Below are positions 5,996 to 14,029 of a stretch of DNA of 14,029 nt, one piece after another; position 1 is the first letter of the stretch; the number at the start of each line of letters is the position of its first letter. Under the pieces are notes generated by a model. The model was not told the DNA's origin and made no database searches. It saw nothing but the letters and a program-made list of their open reading frames with translations. Origin of the DNA: Bacteroidota bacterium. Lineage in GTDB: Bacteria > Bacteroidota > Bacteroidia > Bacteroidales > Paludibacteraceae. A program made the position numbers and the translations under genes. The stretch lies in assembly GCA_017860335.1 (NCBI GenBank), contig JAFNAU010000021.1, positions 1 to 14,029 of the forward strand, given 5' to 3'.

Positions 5996-6481
5996 ATGAC
6001 CGACATTTTGTTTTTGCCTTCAGCAACTTTTTTATTATAATATTCACTCATTTTTCCGCTTTTACCTGTTGTTACTGATAATGCCGCCATGTGTAGAAGT
6101 GCTTTAATACTTTTGTCGGCTCTGTTTGAGACTTTATTTTTTGAATGTACACTGCTTCCTGATGTGTACTCAAATGGAGCAACACCAGCATGACAACAAA
6201 ACTTACGAGGATTTTTGAAATCATGAAAAGTATTTGTTTTAACTATGATCTTTATAGATGTTCTCTCACCAATTCCATCAACCTAAAAGTTTATGCTGGT
6301 TTGATAAAGTATCATCGTTATCTATTATAGTTTGATTTTTTTGTTCAATCTGATTAATTGCATCTTTCAATTCTGCAATAAGCTCTTTTAACCGCTTGCT
6401 TTTTCTCTTGTAATCTGAATAGTTTTTGATCTGTGTGTTGAGATTGATATTTGGCTTATCCCTGAAGTTTTTCAGCCGACC
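5983..6481 (-). pseudogene. IS110-family transposase remnant (C-terminal part, frameshifted)
   Basis: Read on the minus strand. The first surviving part, in one frame, is RLKNFRDKPNINLNTQIKNY, then a lysine-rich helix, ending NQHKLLG and a stop near 6283. A frameshift follows and the family's C-terminal domain continues: DGIGERTSIKIIVKTN, NPRKFCCHAGVAPFEYTSG, NRADKSIKALLHMAALS and KKVAEGKNKMSVI, then a stop at 5985-5983. GIGxxT followed by PRKFxxxAGVAPF is the signature of the IS116/IS110/IS902 domain. A TAG (6484-6482) interrupts the same frame just upstream, and the N-terminal DEDD catalytic domain is absent. The protein also loses its last residues where it meets the IS1182 remnant near 5995. 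It cannot be functional. Confidence 0.8.
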
Positions 6482-6612
6482 CTATTCTTCGATATCATCA
6501 GTCTTAATGACTGAATTGAAATGTTTATTTTAACATTTTGTTTTGTACTATTTATTTCAAAAGTCCGTTAATGATTGCGGTACGCTGCAATAGCCCGTCG
6601 GTGAATTTAAGT

Positions 6613-6643
6613 TTTGAAAAATCAGCGGGAAAACTTATCTTTG
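6613..6643 (+). promoter_or_regulatory. Promoter of ruvA (and probably sprA)
   Basis: TTTG (6613-6616), 19 nt of spacing, then TATCTTTG (6636-6643): both boxes and the spacing agree with the Bacteroidota consensus. It is the best promoter match in the window. Transcription would start near 6650, about 16 nt before ruvA. The box lies well clear of the insertion-sequence remnant, so ruvA expression seems unaffected by it. Confidence 0.7.
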
Positions 6644-6665
6644 CAGGTTAATAGACATTAAACTC

Positions 6666-7256
6666 ATGATTGATTATATTAAAGGTGAAATAACCGAACT
6701 CACTCCGGCCAACGTGGTTCTTGAAACAGGTGGCGTGGGCTATTTTATTAATATCTCGTTGACGACCTACACTGCCCTGAACGGGAAAACCGAAGCGCAG
6801 TTGTTTGTTTATGAGGCAATTCGGGAAGACGCCCACTCACTTTTCGGCTTCATGAGCAGAGACGAACGGCAGCTTTTTTTGTTGTTGATTTCTGTTTCCG
6901 GAATTGGTGCCAATACAGCCCGTGTAATCATGTCGTCCTATACCGCTTCCGAAATACAGCAAATGATAGCCGGAGGCGATGTGGTGTCGCTCAATGCCAT
7001 CAAAGGCATCGGCACAAAGACAGCTCAGCGTATCATCGTCGATCTGAAGGATAAAATACTGAAAGTGGGTGCCGGTACCGATTTGAAAGGCGGTCTGTTT
7101 CCCACAAGCAGCCCCGTTCGCGACGAAACGGTTGCGGCGCTGGTTATGCTTGGTTTCGCTGCTTCTGCTTCGCAAAAAGTGGTGGATAAAATCATAAAGG
7201 ATGACCCTTCACTTCCGGTTGAAAAAGTGCTTAAACTGGCTCTGAAATTGCTTTAA
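6666..7256 (+). CDS. ruvA: Holliday junction branch migration protein RuvA
   Basis: This 196-residue protein has the standard length of RuvA, which binds Holliday junctions as a tetramer or octamer and loads the RuvB motor during recombinational repair. The N-terminal OB-fold domain (1-62) starts MIDYIKGEITE and contains the conserved GGVGYFINIS. The two helix-hairpin-helix motifs are clear: SVSGIGANTA (76-85) and IKGIGTKTA (112-120), followed by QRIIVDLKDKI. A flexible, variable linker (about 131-151) leads to domain III (152-196, DETVAALVMLGF...), the RuvB-contacting part. All regions are intact. The ATG at 6666 matches the family start. sprA follows 81 nt downstream with no terminator or obvious promoter in between, so the two are probably co-transcribed. 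Confidence 0.97.
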   Translation: MIDYIKGEITELTPANVVLETGGVGYFINISLTTYTALNGKTEAQLFVYEAIREDAHSLFGFMSRDERQLFLLLISVSGIGANTARVIMSSYTASEIQQMIAGGDVVSLNAIKGIGTKTAQRIIVDLKDKILKVGAGTDLKGGLFPTSSPVRDETVAALVMLGFAASASQKVVDKIIKDDPSLPVEKVLKLALKLL

Positions 7257-7337
7257 TTCAATTTAGCGGATTGAATAATCTGTTGTTTTCAGTGAAAAAA
7301 CTTCGGCTTAATATCATCGCTTGTAAATCTGTTGTAT

Positions 7338-10300
7338 ATGTTTTTTAAGAAAAAATTATTTCCTGTAATCATACTTCTTACCGCCCTGGTTGGAACTGCC
7401 TATGGATTAGCCGGTTCATCCGGATCTTATGATTTTGATGCAGCCCCCGATATGCAGCAGCCCAAATCACAGACCGATACGGTAACCCGATTCCCGGTGA
7501 GTAATCAGCGGCAGGAAACCTTTGATGACCTGAATAAGCAGTATCCGATGGATTTGAAAAATCCCGATAATGTAAATTCGGTAGTGGAGTATGATGTGAA
7601 AACCGGCAACTATGTGTTACGCACAAAGGTTGGTGAAATGGAAATATCAACCCCTTACATGCTTACACCCGTCGAATATCAGAAATACTCACTACAGAAT
7701 GACATGATGAAATACTGGCGGGAAAAAAACTCTGCAACCGCCAAGAACAACGAGGATAAATTTTCGGTGACAGACATGAAATTCAGTCTCGGACCAGCTG
7801 ACAAGATTTTCGGACCGGGCGGTATGCAGCTCAAAATGCAGGGATCAGCAGAGCTTATTTTCGGCTTCAAAAGCAATTTTATCGACAATCCCGCGCTTAC
7901 CGAACGTGCGCGACGTTCAAACATCCCTAATTTCGACCAGAAAATACAGTTGAATGTGAACGGGAAAGTGGGAGATAAAATCAACTTTGGCCTGAATTAC
8001 AACACCGAAGCATCGTTCGATTTCGACCAGAAACTGGTGAAACTATCGTACAAAGGTAAGGAAGATGATATCTTTCAGAATATCGAAGCCGGTAATGTGA
8101 GCATGCAGCTCAACAGTTCGCTCATAACCGGAAGTACAGCACTTTTCGGTATAAAAACCGATATGCAGTTCGGAAAACTGAAAGTGTCGGCCATCGCGTC
8201 GCAACAGGAATCACAGTCACAGTCAGTAAGTTCCAAGGGCGGTTCACAGACAATTTCTTTCGAAGTTCCTATTGATCAGTATGACGACAACAGGCATTTC
8301 TTCCTTTCACATTTTTTCCGGAATAATTATGAAACAGCGCTGAGTAAACTGCCGTTTATCTCGTCGGGTGTCATCATCAACAGGGTAGAAGTATGGATTA
8401 CCAATAAACGTGGTAATTTTGATCAAGCTCGCAACGTGCTGGCATTTATGGATCTTGCAGAAACAGATTCCATCGATAATAACTACTGGAAACCCACAGG
8501 GACTACCAAGCTACCCAGCAATAAATCAAATACACTTTACGATGAAGTAACGGCTATTGGTGGAGTACGTGATGTCAAGCAATCCAATGCGTTGCTGGCT
8601 GACGCTTATTCTTCTAAAGACATTAACGGTGGTGAAGATTACGAAAAGATTGAAAGCGCGCGCCGCCTCGATCCTTCCGAATTTACATTTAACCAATCGC
8701 TGGGTTACATTTCACTACGTTCAAGTTTGAATCCCGACGAAGTACTTGCAGTAGCTTATGAATATTCTTATGGAGGAAAAATTTATCAGGTTGGTGAATT
8801 CTCAACCGACGGAGTGACAGCACCTGATGCTCTCATTCTCAAGCTGTTGAAAAGTACCACTCAATCGCCTCAGCTCAAATCGTGGGATCTGATGATGAAA
8901 AATGTTTACTCCATCGGAGCCATGCAGATGCAAAAGGAGGATTTCGAACTGAACGTAATGTATCAGAATGACTCTGTGGGCACCATGCTTCAGTATCTGA
9001 CCGAAGGCGATATTGCCAATAAACGTTTGCTCACCGTGATGAACCTCGACCGGCTGGACAAAAAGAACGAAATAAATCCGGATGGAAATTTCGACTATGT
9101 TGAAGATATCACCGCGCAAAGTTCATCCGGACGAATAATTTTCCCGGTTCTGGAACCTTTTGGCAGCCATTTGAGAAAGAAACTGAACAATGATGCTCTC
9201 GCAGCAAAATATGTATATCAGGAATTGTATGATTCTACTCTCGTGGTGGCGCAGGAATACAGCGAAAAGAATAAATTTTTGCTTGTTGGGCGATACAAAG
9301 GTTCTGCTAATGGCTCTGAAATCAGCCTGAATGCCATGAATGTTCCCCGTGGGTCTGTAGTGGTTACTGCCGGAGGAGCTACACTCACTGAAAATGAGGA
9401 TTACTCGGTGGATTATACCATGGGGACAGTTACAATCTTGAATCAGTCTATTTTGGAATCCAATACGAATATTGATGTCAAACTGGAAAATCAGTCGATG
9501 TTCAGTATGCAGCGAAAATCGCTGACCGGAACTCATCTGGAATACCTCTTTAGCAAAGACTTCAGCTTGGGTGGTACGATCATGCATCTTTCCGAAATGC
9601 CACTCACCAAAAAAGTAAATACCGGAAGCGAACCCATCAAAAATACCATCTGGGGACTGAATACCGCCTGGCGAACCGAATCTCAGTGGCTTACCAATAT
9701 GCTCGACAAACTGCCGTTTGTCAATGCTACACAGCCTTCGAACATTACCTTCAATGCCGAATTTGCACAGCTGCTGCCGGGGCATTCCGATGTTATAAGC
9801 AATGCCGGACTTGCTTATCTCGACGATTTCGAATCGACCAAAACAAATATTGATATACATTATCCATATTACTGGTATCTGGCAAGTACGCCGGGACTTT
9901 TCCCCGAATCATCGCTGAGCGATAACGTGGATTATGGAAAAAACCGCGCGCTGATGTCGTGGTATTTTGTAGATCCGGTACTCAACGGTGAAAGCCGCCA
10001 GACACCTGCCAATCTGCGCGGCAATGCTGAACTGCAGTCCGATCATCGTACCCGTCAGGTACGCGAAACGGAACTTTTCCCCAACAAAGACCTGGATCCA
10101 ACACGTTCCTCTTTGCTTTCTGTGTTAAATCTTTCATATTATCCCACTCAGCGCGGACCTTACAATCTTGATGTGGATGGAATGAATTCCGATGGAACGC
10201 TTCTCAATCCGAAAGACCGCTGGGGAGGTATTATGCGACGTCTGGAAACTACCGATTTCGAAACTGCCAACATCGAATACATTGAATTCTGGATGATGGA

Positions 10301-13300
10301 TCCGTTTATTTCAGATAAAAGCAACGAAGCAGGAGGTGATTTGTATTTTAATCTTGGTGATATCAGCGAAGACATTCTCAAGGATGGAAAGAAAGCATTT
10401 GAACACGGACTGCCCATCAATGAAGGTGATGCCAATACAACGTCTACCGTTTGGGGAAGAATTCCTACTACACAATCTACTGTCACTGCTTTCGATAATG
10501 CCGCCGGAGCACGAATTAATCAGGATGTGGGTCTGAACGGACTTTCGACACGTCAGGAATTTGATTTCCCGGCTTACCGGGATTATGTGGAAAAACTGAC
10601 AAAGAAACTTTCGCCCGACGCTGTCAGCCGGATGCAGAACGATCCGTTCTCACCACTCAAGGACCCTGCTGGTGACGATTATCATTTTTATCGCGGCACC
10701 GACTATGACGAACAGAAACTAAATATTGCCGAACGGTATAAATATTACAACGGAACCGAAGGCAACTCTCCCGCTACTGAAACTACCGGTGAAACCTATT
10801 CGACATCGGCAACTCTGCTACCCGATATGGAGGATATCAATTCGGACAATACGCTGAACGAATACGAAAAATACTATCAGTACAAGGTGGCGCTTCGTCC
10901 GGGAGCAATGGAAATCGGTTCAAATTATATAACAGACATTCTTGATGCTAATGTTACGCTCAAGAACGGGAAAACAGAAACAGTCCACTGGTATCAGTTC
11001 AAAATTCCGGTTCGTGAATATGACGATAAAGTGGGAAGTATCCGTAACTTCAAATCGATACGGTTTATCAGGATGTTTTTAACCAATTTCAGCCGCGAAA
11101 CTCATTTGCGTTTCGGAACACTGGATCTGGTGCGCGGTGAATGGAAAACGTACACAAAACCCCTGAACGCGCTGAATGCGGCAACCGCTACAAGCTCAAA
11201 ACTGGATGTGCTGGCTGTAAATATCGAAGAAAACGGAAGGAAAGATCCGGTGAATTATGTGCTTCCTCCGGGTATCACACGCGAAACTGACCCCAGTCAG
11301 CCACAACTGTTGCAGCAAAACGAGCAATCGATGGTGATGCGGGTAACCGATCTGGCTGCCGGAGAAGCACGTGCCGTATATAAAAATACCACTTACGACA
11401 TGCGTAAGTACAAACGGCTTCAAATGTTTGTACACGGTGAAGCGATGGTCGATGCGGCTGCTCAGGCACAAAACCTGAAGGATTATGAACTTTCTTGCTT
11501 TATTCGTTTTGGTTCGGATATGGTTAACAATTACTACGAATACGAAATTCCGTTGAAACTGACAAAACCGGGAATGTACCTGAGTGATAAGCTTGCCGAC
11601 CGTGAAGAGGTATGGCAACCTCAAAATATGTTCGATTTTCCGTTCACTGTTCTGACCGATGCAAAACTGAAACGTAACAAAGCACGTCAGCAGGGACAAA
11701 CGGGTGTGTCAAACACAACTCCTTTTGTTGTATTTGATGAGAATAATCAAAACAATAAAATTACTGTAGTGGGTAATCCGACCATTTCGGAAGTGGAAAA
11801 CATCATGATTGGTATCCGCAATGTAAGCGGTAATGTAAAATCGGGAGAAGTCTGGGTCAATGAAATGCGTATGTCGGAGTTTGACGAAAATGCGGGTTGG
11901 GCAGGGATAGCAAACTTGTCGGTAGGTTTATCTGATCTCGGTTCGGTTAATGTTTCGGGACGAGTCGAAACATCCGGGTTTGGTGGTCTGGAAAGTACGA
12001 TAACTAACCGAAGCATGGACGATACCTATCAGATGAATCTGTCGGCTGCTCTTGATCTCGGACGCTTCCTGCCCGAGCAGGCAAAACTGCAGATACCTGC
12101 TTATTTCACATACACCACCGAAACAGTATCGCCGAAATACAATCCGCTGGATAATGATATCTTACTGAAAGATGCACTCGATAATCTGCAGAGTAAACTG
12201 GAAAAAGATTCGCTGAAAAATGTTTCGCAAAGTGTTGTAACAACGAAAAGCTTTAATGTGACGAATGCAAAAATTAATGTTAAAAGTAAAAAACCAAAGT
12301 TCTACGATCCGGCAAATATCACGTTCAGCATATCGTCCAACGAAACGGATGAACATACTCCTGAGATATTTCAGAATCTAACCAAGCAACAGCGTGCAAC
12401 CGCGAATTATACTTTCTCCTTCAGTAACGAACCCTGGGAACCGTTCAAAAAATCAAAGGGAATGAAAGGTCAGGCGCTAAAACTGATCAAAGAATTTAAT
12501 GTGTATTATTTGCCGACTTCGCTCAGTTACAACACAAGTCTGAACAGAGTCTACTCTCAAATTCTGCTTCGTGACCTGCTCACAGGTGTATCACCGCTCG
12601 CTCAACCCGAGGCGCTTGGAAATATATCCTCCAGCAAAGATTTTATGTGGAACAGGCAGTTCGATATTCAGTACAACATTACCCGCGGACTGAAAGTGGG
12701 ATTGCAAACTGCCACGAATGCGAATATTGCCGAACCACAATTTACACCCGAAATAGGAAAAGAATACTATGAACAGTGGAGAGATACGGTGTGGTATAAC
12801 ATTAAAAAAATGGGAACTCCATACACCTATCAGCAGGTTTTTGATGCATCGTGGAAAATACCGATCGACAAACTTCCGTTACTGGACTGGATTACTTCCA
12901 ATGCACAGTACAATTCCACGTATAGCTGGAATCGCAGCGCAACCATGGAAGGTGGTACCGACATTGGAAATGTAGCTTCTTCGATGGGTTCAATGAGTTT
13001 GGACGGAACCCTGAACTTCGAAACACTTTACAATAAAGTAAAATACCTCAAAGACGTAAATGCACGCTCTCAGGCTTCACAAAGGCCTCAGAACTTTGTG
13101 TCGAAAACATACAGGCAAACGGTGAATCTGAAAGCCGGAACGCCACTGACGGTAAATCATGCACTTGGCAGCCAGCGGCTATTACTTACAGCAAAAGATA
13201 AAAACGGAAAAACCGTCAGTCTGAAATATACGGTAAAAAATGCCGGAACTATCGAACTGAACCCAACAACTGATGCTGAAAGTGTAGCGATTACCCTGGT

Positions 13301-14029
13301 GAGCCAGAATCCGAATACCCGCTCTGCCGGGCAGCAATTCACCGACTTTACAACCCGGCTTCTGATGTCTGTCAGACGTGCTTCGGTTACTTACCGTCAG
13401 ACCAGTAGCCTTACCATGCCCGGTTTCAGATATCAGCCCGGCATCCTGGGTTTACAAACTGTCGACGGACTATCGGCTCCGGGTTGGGGATATGTATTTG
13501 GATATCACGACAACAATACACTGAAAAATGCGGCCGATAATGGCTGGCTTTATATGGGAACGGATGTGATCAATCCTGCTAATGAGGCGCTTACCTCTGA
13601 TCTGGATGTTCGTGCAAGCATTGAACCGATAGCAGGTTTTAAAATTGACCTTACAGCTAAACGCCAAACAGCTTCAAACACTGTGATCCATTACATGTAC
13701 GAGGGTATGCCTTCCACATTCAATGGCAACTTCAACATCACACAGATTGCACTGGCAACTGCTTTTGATAAAATCGGAACTGCAGATCAGAATTATTCAT
13801 CCAAAACATTTGATAAGTTTTTGGCCAACCGGCAAATCATAGCTGACAGGCTGAACGGAAAAGTCCCGATTACGCCAACAAGGAATACAATGCTGCAAAC
13901 GGAACCTTTGGCCTCAATTCGCCCGATGTGCTCATCCCCGCATTTCTGTCGGCATATACCGGACGTGACCCGAATGCTGTTTCGACCAATCCGTTTTTGT
14001 CAATTCTGGAGATGCTTCCTAACTGGAGT
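7338..14029 (+). CDS. sprA: T9SS outer-membrane translocon Sov/SprA (partial, with an apparent frameshift)
   Basis: SprA (Sov) forms the very large beta-barrel through which type IX secretion substrates cross the outer membrane; in gliding species it is also needed for motility. The ATG at 7338 begins MFFKKKLFPVIILLTALVG, a good signal peptide. The frame then runs open for about 2,174 codons. Recognised SprA-like stretches are DKIFGPGGMQLKM (155-167), RVEVWITN (349-356), IEFWMMDP (982-989), NAAGARINQDVG (1054-1065) and GEVWVNEMR (1503-1511). The three 'EvW/EfW' motifs suggest repeated beta-sandwich modules before and within the barrel. Beyond 13859-13862 the SprA-like sequence moves to the next frame: YNAANGTFGLNSPDVLIPAF, then PNAVSTNPF to the window end. 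Family proteins have about 2,300-2,500 residues, so the C-terminus lies outside. Its location just after ruvA is common in this phylum. Confidence 0.93.
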   Translation, partial: MFFKKKLFPVIILLTALVGTAYGLAGSSGSYDFDAAPDMQQPKSQTDTVTRFPVSNQRQETFDDLNKQYPMDLKNPDNVNSVVEYDVKTGNYVLRTKVGEMEISTPYMLTPVEYQKYSLQNDMMKYWREKNSATAKNNEDKFSVTDMKFSLGPADKIFGPGGMQLKMQGSAELIFGFKSNFIDNPALTERARRSNIPNFDQKIQLNVNGKVGDKINFGLNYNTEASFDFDQKLVKLSYKGKEDDIFQNIEAGNVSMQLNSSLITGSTALFGIKTDMQFGKLKVSAIASQQESQSQSVSSKGGSQTISFEVPIDQYDDNRHFFLSHFFRNNYETALSKLPFISSGVIINRVEVWITNKRGNFDQARNVLAFMDLAETDSIDNNYWKPTGTTKLPSNKSNTLYDEVTAIGGVRDVKQSNALLADAYSSKDINGGEDYEKIESARRLDPSEFTFNQSLGYISLRSSLNPDEVLAVAYEYSYGGKIYQVGEFSTDGVTAPDALILKLLKSTTQSPQLKSWDLMMKNVYSIGAMQMQKEDFELNVMYQNDSVGTMLQYLTEGDIANKRLLTVMNLDRLDKKNEINPDGNFDYVEDITAQSSSGRIIFPVLEPFGSHLRKKLNNDALAAKYVYQELYDSTLVVAQEYSEKNKFLLVGRYKGSANGSEISLNAMNVPRGSVVVTAGGATLTENEDYSVDYTMGTVTILNQSILESNTNIDVKLENQSMFSMQRKSLTGTHLEYLFSKDFSLGGTIMHLSEMPLTKKVNTGSEPIKNTIWGLNTAWRTESQWLTNMLDKLPFVNATQPSNITFNAEFAQLLPGHSDVISNAGLAYLDDFESTKTNIDIHYPYYWYLASTPGLFPESSLSDNVDYGKNRALMSWYFVDPVLNGESRQTPANLRGNAELQSDHRTRQVRETELFPNKDLDPTRSSLLSVLNLSYYPTQRGPYNLDVDGMNSDGTLLNPKDRWGGIMRRLETTDFETANIEYIEFWMMDPFISDKSNEAGGDLYFNLGDISEDILKDGKKAFEHGLPINEGDANTTSTVWGRIPTTQSTVTAFDNAAGARINQDVGLNGLSTRQEFDFPAYRDYVEKLTKKLSPDAVSRMQNDPFSPLKDPAGDDYHFYRGTDYDEQKLNIAERYKYYNGTEGNSPATETTGETYSTSATLLPDMEDINSDNTLNEYEKYYQYKVALRPGAMEIGSNYITDILDANVTLKNGKTETVHWYQFKIPVREYDDKVGSIRNFKSIRFIRMFLTNFSRETHLRFGTLDLVRGEWKTYTKPLNALNAATATSSKLDVLAVNIEENGRKDPVNYVLPPGITRETDPSQPQLLQQNEQSMVMRVTDLAAGEARAVYKNTTYDMRKYKRLQMFVHGEAMVDAAAQAQNLKDYELSCFIRFGSDMVNNYYEYEIPLKLTKPGMYLSDKLADREEVWQPQNMFDFPFTVLTDAKLKRNKARQQGQTGVSNTTPFVVFDENNQNNKITVVGNPTISEVENIMIGIRNVSGNVKSGEVWVNEMRMSEFDENAGWAGIANLSVGLSDLGSVNVSGRVETSGFGGLESTITNRSMDDTYQMNLSAALDLGRFLPEQAKLQIPAYFTYTTETVSPKYNPLDNDILLKDALDNLQSKLEKDSLKNVSQSVVTTKSFNVTNAKINVKSKKPKFYDPANITFSISSNETDEHTPEIFQNLTKQQRATANYTFSFSNEPWEPFKKSKGMKGQALKLIKEFNVYYLPTSLSYNTSLNRVYSQILLRDLLTGVSPLAQPEALGNISSSKDFMWNRQFDIQYNITRGLKVGLQTATNANIAEPQFTPEIGKEYYEQWRDTVWYNIKKMGTPYTYQQVFDASWKIPIDKLPLLDWITSNAQYNSTYSWNRSATMEGGTDIGNVASSMGSMSLDGTLNFETLYNKVKYLKDVNARSQASQRPQNFVSKTYRQTVNLKAGTPLTVNHALGSQRLLLTAKDKNGKTVSLKYTVKNAGTIELNPTTDAESVAITLVSQNPNTRSAGQQFTDFTTRLLMSVRRASVTYRQTSSLTMPGFRYQPGILGLQTVDGLSAPGWGYVFGYHDNNTLKNAADNGWLYMGTDVINPANEALTSDLDVRASIEPIAGFKIDLTAKRQTASNTVIHYMYEGMPSTFNGNFNITQIALATAFDKIGTADQNYSSKTFDKFLANRQIIADRLNGKVPITPTRNTMLQTEPLASIRPMCSSPHFCRHIPDVTRMLFRPIRFCQFWRCFLTG
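13857..13864 (+). other. sprA: Apparent one-base deletion in the A-run of sprA
   Basis: The frame reads L-N-G-K and then, in the original frame, V-P-I-T-P-T-R-N, which is unlike SprA. If the AAAA run at 13859-13862 had five A residues, the reading would be L-N-G-K-S-P-D-Y-A-N-K-E-Y-N, which fits the family. A homopolymer miscall is the simplest explanation; a true mutation is possible. The original frame also stays open to the window end. Confidence 0.8.

Noticed and set aside
5996..6001. ATGACC at 5996-6001 as the outer end of the IS1182 right inverted repeat (matching GGTCA at 5404-5408)
   Set aside because: The same bases encode V-I of the IS110 C-terminus (KMSVI), so the match is more simply IS110 sequence and the outermost IS1182 bases appear to be lost.
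6552..6643. Short minus-strand frame ending in DGLLQRTAIINGLLK
   Set aside because: It has no start codon, overlaps the strong ruvA promoter and matched no family I know; it may be the tail of a lost gene but cannot be supported.
8200..8236. Short CAGTCA-like repeat within sprA
   Set aside because: It encodes a small Gln-Ser run (QESQSQS) in an otherwise normal coding region and shows no array structure.
9123..9860. 245-codon open frame antisense to sprA
   Set aside because: sprA on the plus strand is unmistakable here. The antisense frame looks like the mirror of coding sequence and has no recognisable domain or start context.

Overview
The window comes from a member of the Bacteroidota, probably order Bacteroidales. 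Four points support this. It holds the start of sprA, the giant outer-membrane translocon gene of the type IX secretion system. Several genes are preceded by the Bacteroidota promoter -7 box TAnnTTTG, and ruvA also has a TTTG box 19 nt upstream of it. Start codons lack Shine-Dalgarno sites and sit in A/T-rich leaders. The porin-like protein and the short LysO are also forms typical of this phylum. No tRNA, rRNA or CRISPR array was seen.

Layout, left to right. Positions 103-921 (minus) encode a regulator with a PAS-like front and a LuxR-type helix-turn-helix end. An AT-rich gap follows, then a decayed C-terminal fragment that looks like a family 38 alpha-mannosidase (1263-1538), followed by a perfect 14-bp hairpin. 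Next are typA/bipA (1738-3540) and a small outer-membrane beta-barrel protein (3590-4276) with a strong terminator. Between that terminator and lysO (4578-5180, minus) lies a cluster of palindromes resembling a REP/MITE element (4347-4569). lysO encodes only the C-terminal two thirds of the E. coli-type lysine exporter. Its roughly 130-nt leader can fold into three nested stems and contains a 26-codon reading frame.

Positions 5404 to about 6484 are a graveyard of two insertion sequences: an IS1182-type transposase reduced to its two ends (plus), abutting a truncated, frameshifted IS110-type transposase (minus). An intact housekeeping block follows: ruvA (6666-7256), with its own promoter, and sprA (7338 to the window end). 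sprA stays in one frame for about 2,174 codons. Near 13859-13862 one base appears to be missing from an A-run, and the SprA-like reading continues in another frame. This is either a sequencing error or a real inactivating mutation.

The genes do not form one pathway. typA (translation/ribosome stress GTPase), ruvA (recombination) and sprA (secretion) are core genes, while the stretch from about 4347 to 6600 is accessory. I see no defence island or complete mobile element. The least explained parts are the structured lysO leader and the palindrome cluster.
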